Shown piece by piece: positions 35,764-47,700 of a stretch of DNA of 64,000 bases; the first letter of the stretch is position 1, and each line of letters opens with the position of its first letter. The position numbers were made by a program, and so were the translations under genes. The notes under the pieces are model-generated. The model did no database searches. It saw nothing but the letters and a program-made list of their open reading frames with translations, and was not told the origin of the DNA. Source of the stretch: Mimachlamys varia (lineage: Eukaryota > Mollusca > Bivalvia > Pectinida > Pectinidae); the NCBI GenBank assembly GCA_947623455.1, contig OX392527.1, positions 11,032,001 through 11,096,000 of the forward strand. Reading direction: 5' to 3'.

Positions 35764-38700
35764 CTATAGGGCCTGAATGGCTGTTGCACATGTTTTACAG
35801 TCCACGCTGGTTCCATCAGGAGTCAAGACCGCCCCTTTTTCCTTCAAGAACACTATACAATCCTCCATGTTTGGGAAGCCTAATTCAGCCACGATGAAAT
35901 CTACGGACAGCATTGGGCGATATCTACACATGATCATTCAATCATACAAATTTGTAGTAGGGCGCACATGTGTAGCATTGGTCGAATGGTCAAGGGACAA
36001 AATGAAAAAGAAGAGAAAAGAAAAAATGTTAAGGCATAAAAATACACTCAAAATTCCTCTTTTTGAAAAATCTTACCTGTTAAGCAATGATCAAAATATT
36101 TTGTGTGATGGATGACATAAACCTTAAGAATTCAAAGATTCTTCGTGTAATATTAGCTAATCAAATACTTACCAAACTTACCATACACATTCCGGAATCA
36201 TCTTGAGCATTGACAAAACACAATTTTATGTTCAAAATAAGGGCATTTATGAAAGTTTGCTATGAATTTCACTGAATAATTCTTTTATGATTTCTTTAAA
36301 ACAAAAACATGTTATAGAAAGTTAAAATGGCAAGTTATCAACTCAACTGTACTTAAATAAACATACAACAGAAACTTACATTTCAATTTTGTCTTCAGTT
36401 AGATTTCATCAAAACGTCCTATTTAAATTTATCAAATATTCCGAAACATAAACAAATTACGTTAAATAGAGGTAAACAATACAGTTTTATGCAGCAGAAT
36501 TGAAATAAATAAAAGGAAAACGCTGTTACGTACGACTTCACAATTGTCTTCAGTGCCGTTTTCCTTGCTCTGTCAGCAAACCAGTCCAACAGATAACCGG
36601 ACATTCTTGGTGCATGATTTGACAATTTGAAAAATTTGTGAAAATTATTCAGGGCCCAAGCAGACCTTACTTTTAATGCAAACGACACACACTCATCTTG
36701 CCTGCAAGTCGAGGTAAGAGATGCCAAGGCAGTTGTCATATCTTCACAAGGTCAAGGACAAATATAAATTTTCATACCTGAATTAAGAATGCATCATGTA
36801 ATCTGATTTTTTAAAAGCCATTTGTCATTACCAAATATAATGAATAGAAAAGTAAGTAACTGATGAATTTTCAAAAATCTAGTTTTATGGAAACTATATT
36901 TCTAACCAATGTTAACGTTCAATATAACTATACCAGTCACGGGTTCATCACAACTCCAAGTCGCATGTATCAACACAAAGTAGGCAGTTAATTCAGTACA
37001 GTCAAACTTTGATGTTTCGAACTTTGTGGGACCGTCGTGAAAACTTCGAAACATCGGGACTTCGACTCATGAATATTGAACAACGAACATCGACATGTAT
37101 CTGTATATATGTACTGTACATAAGAAGAACCAATGCGGTGCTAGCGTAACGTAACACAGGCTAAGAAATTGTAAATTCACATTTATGAAGAATAGTATAC
37201 TAAAATACACACTGTAATTTTTGTAACCTGATAATCTTTTCAGATTTTTTTGTTTGTCAACTTAATTTCCAAAGCAGGTAAAATTTTCACTTCGATTTAT
37301 TATTGTACTTTTCAATGTGTTCAGAAAGAACGGGTCAGATTAAAACTTCGATGCAGCGATGAGTTTGATTCATGAAAAGTAGATTAATAGTGTTATATAA
37401 CGAAAAAAATCAGATTTCTTCAAAAGTTCGACACATCGAGAAATTTGAATCATCGAAGTTTGCTTAAACGAGGTTTGACAGTATTTCTGATTCATAGTAG
37501 TGGCTAATGAAATTATATGTAGTAGATTTTTTACCGGCTACTTGCTATCCCGTGTCATATTAGATTTTTTTTTTGTCAATAATATGTGTAATTAGCATTA
37601 ACAAGAGTATAATGGCTAGTAAAACTAATTACTGGATATGTTTGGTATTGTACAGAGATCTTGACCTCTATATATCAACACAGTAAATAGACTGGTGGTG
37701 ACTGACAAAGGATACCAAGCGTGTTGGATGTGAAGATGTAGTAGAGAATCCTGTAGGCGAGGAATTCCAGCTGGTTTCCATGTAGACCCTCCTGATACAG
37801 CAGCTTCAGCTGAGTCTGGCATTGGTTAAACTCCTCATGGTCGCCCTACAGTCAATTTGATCATAATACATCTTCTTTTACGGAATCATGAAATTTCATT
37901 ACATCTACAGGAATGTGAGGAACAGCACAATATTATCCTACATGTTTACTGATTGCACAACAAAATCCAATGTAAGAACATTATTCAAGACTGCATTCTT
38001 TGTAAAACTGAAATCAAGTTAAATGTTCAGTCTTTGCATGGAAATCTATTTGATTTCAATGTGAAATTGTCAAAATACAAGTTGTTATTGTTCAACTGTA
38101 TTACTACTACACTACACTGTTATTCGAGACCATGCATAAACCTTTTGGACTTTTGATTGGTTGAGAATTGAACTTTGACACTCAATCACATGCTTCGATG
38201 CCATGTGCCTATTGTTGATTCACCATCACTTGGTGGGAATATATGGATATGTTTATGGGCATATAGTCTGCAGTTTATTTATATTTGATTTAAAGAAATA
38301 CTGCATAGTTACAGAATTTAAATGCTTTTGCTTACTTTATATTTTTGTCGTGAAGTTTGTGTGTAAATGAAGTCATTTTATTGATATTAACAACTTACTT
38401 TTTCCAAATCACATATTTGTATTCAAATCAGGTCACACTCCAGCTGTTTCCGATTGAGATCGAGTTAGAAATGGTTCCCACGACTCGTGATTGTTGGATA
38501 TGGTATTTATTTCACTTTCCTTGGTTAATTTTCAACAGACACTCGCTAAAACTCGTGTCTTTTTAACTTTTGAAAATTAACCTGAGTGACATAAATACCA
38601 TATTCAATAACCACTCATGGTGCAACCTCTATATATATAATATTTCAACAACTTTTACGGGAAATAAAGTTGGACACTTGGAGCCCATTTGTTAATTCAT

Positions 38701-41700
38701 ACTTCCATTGATGAGTTGATAATAGACTGTAGGATTAAACTCCAGAAATACACCTACCTTCTCTAGTGCCACTCGGGCATGTGTCTCGTAAACCTCCACG
38801 GAGAAGTTGCTCCTAATACCCTGCACCTGAAGGTAAAAACAAACGCCAATATCCTGTTAACACACACTTCAACAAGTGATGATGTAAAGTAGCAAAATCA
38901 GAGTTTAGTTAAGCTACACTAACATGACCCATCTTAAATTTTGATAAGAAATACTGAGTTACTTTCCCTATAGCATTATTTAATAGAAGGGACCTTGAAA
39001 AGTGAAATATACATATGCATAGAAAATTGCCAGTTATATGTTTAAGAATGTTGACGCTAGCAACTGACATTCAATAATATCTTGAACATCTGGGGTGTAA
39101 CATTCTCCCTGCAGTTAAGGCCGTATGGAGACACCGTTATTTTTTCAGAAGTTAGAACATAATTTCAGTCATTAAACCTTTCAACACATATGGACATTTT
39201 CATCATAGTAATGATTCAAAATCTTCCGAGTGTTTTAACAATTTATAGCATTTTATCCGTATAGCTACAGAAAAATATCAGCGCACTAAATCTGGCAATG
39301 CTGTTGCAGATATTTCATCTAAAGATGATATCGTGACCTTTTCAGTTCGAAGGTCATTCATTTGGACAAAATTGATAAACATATTGAAGTAAAGACTAAA
39401 TATCATGACTTTGTGTGAAAACACTTTGTAAGCTGGAGTTTCATTGTTTGGTACCACAGTAAAGGAAAGAAACGAGAAACTTTCATATCTATTTCAAATG
39501 AAGGTTACATAAGTGGCCATAACATGGATTCAGCAACGTACTACTGTCTGTATAAAATACTTACTGTAAGATCCTGTCGTATGGACTTAAATTGTTCACA
39601 CACAAAATGGTATTTATTCTTCTTCTTCCAGCATTCCTTTACATGATCTAAAGATTTCCTCAAAATTTCCAAAGGACGAATTTGACTAGCATCTGGCGCC
39701 TACAATAGTGTTATGTACATTTCATTAATTTTTAGCATCAAACACACAAAATCAGGCTATTAATTTCAATGCAATTAACTTGCAGTTTTAATTCATGAAC
39801 GTGTCACTAGGACTTTACTCTCTTCAAGTGAAGAAAACCTACCTAGCAACAGGATTTCAAATCAATTTATCTATCCACGATTGAAATATCTATATAAGAG
39901 CAAATATAGGTCCTTGGATAAGCAAGATGATTTACTTAACAAAAGAATAATAAGAGGCCCAATGGCCTGCATTGCTCACCTGGTATTAATCTTACATTTG
40001 TAACCGTAACTGTGAAGTTGTCTAAAACCAAAGATCAAGTACTTCTAAGAACACGTTAAAATTTTAGATTTTTTTTTTTTGCAGAAACTTTGTTCAGCTC
40101 CTTCCAAGGAAGCTACCAGTCAAATATCACATTTATAGGCCTTTCAGTATTTCAGGGGAAGCTTTGTTTGCTTCAGCCAAATATATATGTGACAAGGCCT
40201 TTTGGTAATTCAGAAGAACTTGTTTAAAGGAAAAAATGACGGACGCAGGAAGCCGCTTCATGGCACATTATCTCAATTGGGCTTTTGGGCCAGGTGAGCT
40301 AAAAGCTTACACTTGTAAGTCGCAGATATGGTTTTTCAATGTCCTGACAAGTTCCAACCACATCGAAACTGGATAGATCTAAATCTTCTTCATCAGAGTT
40401 CTAAAGGAAAAGAAATGTACAAGTTTAATGCACTTTTCAATTTAATAACAAAAATATTATTGATGTGAATATTTCTGAAAACATTTCCACAAGACTTTGT
40501 AAATTAAGGTCATACCACATAACTCTAAGGAACTTAAGTTATCACTAGGAAACCTTGTTTGGAAGTGGGTTTTATGTGTACAGGGTAGTAACAGTAACTT
40601 TTATCTTTGGCCTGCAGTTATCAATCCCAAGCAAGAACTTTCAGTAAGGAAGCACTGTATAAGTTTGATAGGCCCAAGGACACTTAAGTTATTGAAGAAA
40701 ACCTTGGTGCAAATAGGGGTTCTGTTTATAGTAACAAAGATTTTAATCTTTAAACTTAGAGTAACCCGCTGACTTTAATATAGAGATAAGGTTCAACTGC
40801 ATATATTTTTCATGTAAAGAACAGAATCTGATCAAATGACTTGTAGTGTATGTACAGAATTGAGTGAATTTGATCAAATGACTTACAGTGTATGTATTTA
40901 TGGAAAGGGTTCGATTTTGTTTTTGCTTTTTTGCCTCATTTCCCAGGTGGTGTTCAAATCTTGCTGCTCTCTTCATTAGCTTAGCTTCTTTTTCAGGATC
41001 ATCATCCATTGGAAAATGGCTATAAATGAAAGAAAACATCTATATAATATAATCAATCACTTTAAATACTATTGAGAATCAGTTACAGCTATATAAATTA
41101 TACAGCTACAAGTGTAAGATATAAAATAAAATCTGATAAAACTAACAACCCAATTGCCACTTTTAAAGAAAGAAAAAGTGTCTTTAGGTGAAGAGCTTGA
41201 TCGGATTTGTTTACATTGGAACCATGGTTGCTACTTATTTGTCCCAGTCATATTCTTATGCTTATCTGGTATTAAAAAAAATAAATATAAAGGTGAAACA
41301 AGAATAAGTTCAGACATGAATACATCTGCTCCAGTATCAGTCACTATATGTGTGACAAACAGAAATGAGTGCCTTAGTCTTCAAACTATTAAATATTAAG
41401 GTTGACTTAGAATCTGTACAGGAATATAATAACTATCTACGGAATATGGACATGATCAGATGGACATACATAAGTTACCCCCTCCCATTTGAAAATAGTT
41501 TTGGACAGATAACAATTAGAATGGTGAAAATCAGGACAAATCAACGGCCAATACCACTCTTTATCATTATGGCTATCCAAAAATCAGAATTGTACAGAAC
41601 CAAACAAGTGTAACCTATCTCCTTCTGTCTCAGTTGCTTCAATGCCTTACGTTTTTGGTCTTTTCTTGTTCTTTTTGTTAAAAGCCACTTCACTGTTTGG

Positions 41701-44700
41701 TTTTTTGCTGTTGGCTCCCTTTCCCTTTCCATGCACATCAAGACTATATTTTCTCCCTCCTCGTCCCTGTCCTCTGAAGCTGCCTCTCCTCTGATCTTTG
41801 GATTGATGGTAAGGACCGTCTGAGGAACTAGAGCCACTGTCTGAACTGTTAATAATAATTGTACATGTATTAGTTATTTCAAGGTACTATGTCAATAGAC
41901 CAGGTGACCTTTAATGGAGTGATGGAGGACAGATAGAGCACCAAATTCAAATTTCATGGCTTTTCTGTTAAATAAACCTTACAATTCAAACATGACTCAT
42001 ATTATTTTTAAGATGACATCATCAATAATTCAGGAATTTAGACAAGGATGCTTTTGACATGTCTGTTTAATATTCACAAAGAATGTGTAAGCAGAATTTC
42101 TTTTCCCTTTTTAATGCATACTTTAACCAATGTTTAAATAATGTGTGTCAGCAGTCAGAATGTTTAAATTCTACTGACAACTGTGACATTGGTTACCTGG
42201 TGTGTCTCTGTCGCCTCCTGCGTTGAGAAGGTGACCGTGACCTTGAATGCCTTCTACGATGTACAGGGGACCTTGAGCGTGATCTTGAGGAACTTGAGCT
42301 TGAAGGTGAATATGACCTTGACCTGTAGGTGGGCACTCTGTCCCGGTTGTAAACACCCCTGCCAGTAGCAGATGCTTTGTTGGATGACATCTGGGCACCC
42401 CGTCCACGTCCTCTACCACGACCTCGGCCTCGATTAGGCTGCCAGGGACTATTTTTTGCCATGTGACTATTATTTGAAACTTGTTGTTTAACTGGAGTAT
42501 GATGCTGCATACTAAATAAAGAAATGAAATTACTGGAATTAATAGGTTTGTAAGGGTCACTTGCTAAGCATCTTAAATGAGGTGTACATCAGCATTGGGT
42601 ATTTATAACAAATTTACCAATGAAACTATAGATAGACAACTGTGATACTGCACACAGCCTCAGTTAGGATGTGTGTTTAGTTGAATTGCCTGTGTGTAAC
42701 ACACTGCTTTTCTAGCCTTTGAAAACCAAATAATGACAGGGCAGTATTTAAATTTACACCTGGAGACTTTTTGTCAGCACTTGCAGGAATGTCTTGCCAT
42801 CCCGTGAAGCTGATATCCTTCATTATTTTACATTAGCCAGGTAATGAATGAAGTCAGCTACCTAAGCTTCTCTACTTACTGTTGTACACGGTCTGTAGGC
42901 AGCGGTTCTTTAGACCAATCTATGGTGAAAACAGCACCCGATTTGAAAATATTTGTGAGACTGTCTTTCAGAAAAGTTTGTATAGAATCCTTTTGGCTTT
43001 CATCTTTAGCACTGGCAAATGCCCTCTGGACATATTCTCTGTAACAAACACACAACAGAAACTTTTATTCCAGAAGCATTAAAAATAGAACACAATTTTA
43101 CAACTATTCTAAACAACTATAACTTTTCTAACAATCAAGTCTGGCTAATTTTAACTTAACCTTCAAGTTTGAGTGATTTGCTAACAGTTTAACTTAACCT
43201 TCCAGTTCAAGTGATTTGCTAACAGGTTTGTCTGTATTTAGTAGCAGTTATAGTGTAACATTGTCTTAAACACAGGTATAAGGGCTTTCACTCTTGAACA
43301 GCCAAAAATATTAATAGATGACAAACCTGAGAGCTGGAGGCCATTCTTGATTGGCAGCTGCTGAAATATTTGTATCCCCACTGTCAGCAGAGCTAACTCC
43401 ATTCCTACAAATACCAAATGGTGTATTTGACTGTTGATTAGGGGAAAAATTAGTAGAAAGAAGATATTAATGGAAAACAATGGTAATGTCGCATGGAAAA
43501 CTAAATCTTGCAATTTTCATTTACACTATTTTGTTCATTTCCGCGCATCATTTAAAATGTTTCTTTTCAAACTTACTGTAAACTTGTGAGTATCACCAAA
43601 TAGAAAAGTTGTAATACTACATGTCCATGCATCTCTTCCCTAATATTTTACCATAAAAGAGATCCAAGAGGGATCTTCGTGCCAACTAGTTGTTCTGAAA
43701 AGTTGGATCTTTTCCCTTCTTTCCTTTCAGTTGTACTAAATCATAAATAAGTAAAATTTGTAAAACAGTCTTTAACTGTTAAATCAAAGTCAGCAAGCAC
43801 ATCTATGGACCTATGTATGAAATTAAAGAAAGATCTGTCCTGTATTTCGATTTTGCTTTTTGTTTATAATGAGCACCGTCATGCTACAATCCCTCCCACC
43901 AAGTTTCATCATAATCGGTATAGTAGAAGAAAAGTTATTACAGGATATGTTTTCAGCCAATCAGAAGCCATGGTGGCTATTTTGGATGCTTGATCCGAAA
44001 AAAAAGAGCAAGGTGCACAACAATACATACTTATTATGAATGCTAAGTTTGATGACAACCACATTAGTAGTTTTTTAAATTAGCTGGTTATATTACCATG
44101 GGACGGACATGGGTAACACTATTTGCCAACATTTTGTTGCCCTACACAGTCCCAAAAATAAAATGGCACAGCTTACATTGGATCTGTCCCAAAATGAACC
44201 ATGCACAATTAGGGGCCTACGAAATTGGAGAATGATCAATCCATTACTACTCAAGAAATAGTGTTTAAAAGACTTTGTTAAGAACGGCCGATGGACCACA
44301 GCACAGGGCAATTTAAATGGACCCAACATCTGATGATGGTGGGCTTAAATGCTCTTTAAAGAAAAAGTAACTGAATTGATTCAGCTTACCGAAATATTTG
44401 AAATATTGGATTTGATTGTTCTTTCTATTATCAAATCAGTCATTCATTGTTTTTACATAAAGTGAAACAAGTTACTTCATTCTACTTACTCTGATGGACT
44501 GTTAGACGGTGGTTGTTCATTTGAGATGTTTTCTTGGCGCTCAGGCTTCTGTCTATGGTCCAACAGTTTGCCTGGGCGAGGACCACGGGGAGGAAAATGT
44601 CTGGGATTTATATTTTGTTGGTAATTGCTGTTGTTTCCTCCTTGACCTTGTTGTCGTTTTGGTATCTGAAATCTTATACCCTGGACACCACCTGGGTCTG

Positions 44701-47700
44701 AAATAGGTATAGAAATTGATTTGAAAGTACTTGCAATCACATAATGAAACGAACAAAAAATACAAGAGGGATGTTGTCACTTATCATTAGTGACTCTTTT
44801 ACATGGGATCATCTTTTGACGTATTGGCTCAATAGCTTAATAGTAACATAGAAAGATGATTCTTCTCCTTTTGAGCAGGTGACTTCATAAGAACTTCATA
44901 GCAGACCCATAGACAATTTGTGAAAAACACTGAATGTCTACTGGAATAGTTTATTTTACACACCAAAATGTTTATTCACTATGATGTTTCAATGATAGAT
45001 GGAGTGGTAATATAAGATCTTCTCTGTGAAATTACACATTATTTTCTGTATTTCATATCCTTGAACACTAAATCTTAAGTAAAATTCTTGTAGTGTTGGA
45101 CATATCAAATTTCAGTAGGCCTATCAAAAATGTTTTTTCAGAAAAAGTAATTGTAGAAATTAACAGTCAATATATAGATTGCTAACATACCAAACTGAAA
45201 GATACTTTTTTTATATCAGAAGTAACATGACCATTCAACTTACGTCTTGGTCTGTTCTGAAATCTTGGTCCACGAGGCCCATGATTTGGTATTTGTCTGG
45301 GCCGAAACTGTGGCTGTCTATTTTGACTTTGATTTCCATTATGTGGGGGTCTGTCATCAGTATCCATGCTACTTGGTGATGGACTTTGATTATCCTCAGA
45401 TGGTGGTGGAGGAGGTGGGGCACCAAAGCCGTGGAAATTACCATGCTGTTAAAAAATACCGCTTAAAATAAGCAGTGTTTTTGCTACCTATATTTTCAGC
45501 AGCCTGTGCCTTATTGAATTGGGAAAATAAAGTAGGATTTTCAGATAAATTGGGGAAAATATACTTGAATTTTGCTTCATTTTGGGAATATATCACAAAT
45601 TTTGACTGGGGGAAACAGCCTTATATCGGCTGTAAAAATGGGCAAACAAAATCACTGATAAGTCAGGATCAACTACATGCTTTGTTTAAATGTTGGAAGC
45701 TACAGGCTTTATCTAATGTTGAGTGCATCAATCTACATTTATCAATGTAATTTTTAACCATATCAATGTCTCTCTTAGATAAATTCTATAATCAAAATGA
45801 AGGTAAGTTGCACTATCTTTAATGCAGTTATTATAGCCATGTAACATAATGTCACAACAGTGAATTGTTACATGTCTAATGAAAGGTAAGCAATGGCTGT
45901 GCCAGTGTCAAGGTCTTTCAGATTCTGTGTCAATCTCCGAAAAAATTAAAGGTGACAAATGCAGAAAAAATAAAGACTTTTGATTCACACACAGCTTTTT
46001 ATAACCTACTTTTGGTATGACTAGCATTGTTCATAATGCACTAAATTAAGCAATAAATGGGAAGTAATCTTTTACAGAAATACAAATGTAGTTACCATCC
46101 TTGGACCCGGTCCTTGTGGCTGGCTATAAACTGGATAGTTTGTTCCTGGATAAAACCTGTATGAGATAATAAAAATTGTTATTTATGTCTTGTCAAAAAT
46201 TGTTGATTTCCTTGAAATTACATCACAATTGTAACATATCAGTATTTTAATCAATTCAATCCTTACTGTGGTGTTTGTTGTTGATGTTGTTGTTGGTAGT
46301 ACATGTTATACTGCTGGTAGTACAGCTGTGCAGCTGGATTTTGAGTGTTCTCGCATTGTAGTTCACTGGAACTCTTTGATTTATTTGGAGACGTGCTAGA
46401 ACCACCTTCTCCTTGAACTTTTTCTAATGCCTTTCTTGCCTTCTCCCATTCAGGATTTTGAAAGACAGTGCTGATTCCTGTTCCATTCTCTGACGGAGGC
46501 TGATTTCCCCTACAAAATATAATTTCATGCTATTTATTAGTCAAGAATAAAACTGCAAGTCAAGATCATACAATCTTAAATTATAAACAATCATACAATT
46601 TAAGTTTCACATGTACATGTGTCATACTTGCCAACTTTTCAAAATCTCCATGGGGGAGAAAAGTGTGTGTTTGAAATTTTCGACTGGAATCTACCTATAT
46701 GTCGCGGAACCGGTAGCTATATATCAAAATGTAGTATTTTCAAGAGAATAATCTATTTGCAAACTCATAATAGCCTAATAGCACATATCTGATGCTAATT
46801 TTAAGGTTCCTTTGACATACCAAAGCATAAATAATTTTTCATTGTTCTATTTAATTTACTACCAGAAAAGGTGAAAGAATTAGAATATATTCCTTTTGTT
46901 TTAATTTTTTATCGTTTTATAATCATATCAATAAAAGAATAAAAAAAGGAAAAAAATAGACAGGTGTATGTATTTTGTACATGGAATATATTTAATTTTC
47001 ATTAATTTATTTATTTGCACTTGTATCTCAACATATCTTGATTTGAAATTATTTTTTTTTGAAGAAAAAAAAATATTTTAAATATTTAGCATTATATATT
47101 TACAAATTGGAGGGAAAAAAATATGAAAAACAAAATACCACATGTACTTTAAATGTGAAATAAAATATTTTAATCAATTAACAGTGTACATGTTCCTTAT
47201 AAAACTATAAAATACACATTTGTCAGTAAATTAATAAACCCAGATTTTAATTCCGTTTTTCGTTTTGTACCTTACGTAATCAAAGACGGCGACCATCAGT
47301 GAATTCACACATTTTAACGGTGTCTAATGCAATCAAATGTGAGTAAATTGATACATAATAGCCTTATCAAGTGTTTGTTTGGAAGTCTTACAGTTGTTTA
47401 CACAAATTGTTTTTTTTTTGTTTTTTTTTTACAGTAATTTTAATGTCCAGAACAAATATAGGTTATGCCAGGGTTGGAGCCCTGGATTCATAAACTTTAT
47501 AAATATTCCTCACGCAGGAGGTATCCATGCTCACTGTACAAATTTTAATAATTTCCACATTTTTCCCCATTTACATATTTATATTCATACGCATACATGT
47601 ACAAACACACACACACACACACGTGTACTTGTATTTACCCACGTTGACGTGGCGTAAATATATTTCTGTTATTGATAATCAAATTTAAATAATTTATAAC

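Larger units (their letters stand above)
35764..40400 (-). other. LENG8: LENG8 SAC3/GANP-type domain, exons 11-16
   Basis: Residues of about 549-811. The order of conserved blocks matches the family: [136 protein letters not shown] and the C-terminal [15 protein letters not shown]. In yeast and animal SAC3-family proteins this PCI-like helical region binds partner proteins of the export complex. That role is inferred here. Confidence 0.88.

Noticed and set aside
41541..41837. Minus-strand frame [18 protein letters not shown] over LENG8 exon 9
   Set aside because: A different frame ([20 protein letters not shown]) joins exons 8 and 10 in phase and ends at a GTAAGG donor, so this one is a shadow.
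42171..42560. Alternative frames across LENG8 exon 8
   Set aside because: Shadows of the RS/RG-coding exon. Only the RS frame joins neighbouring exons in phase.
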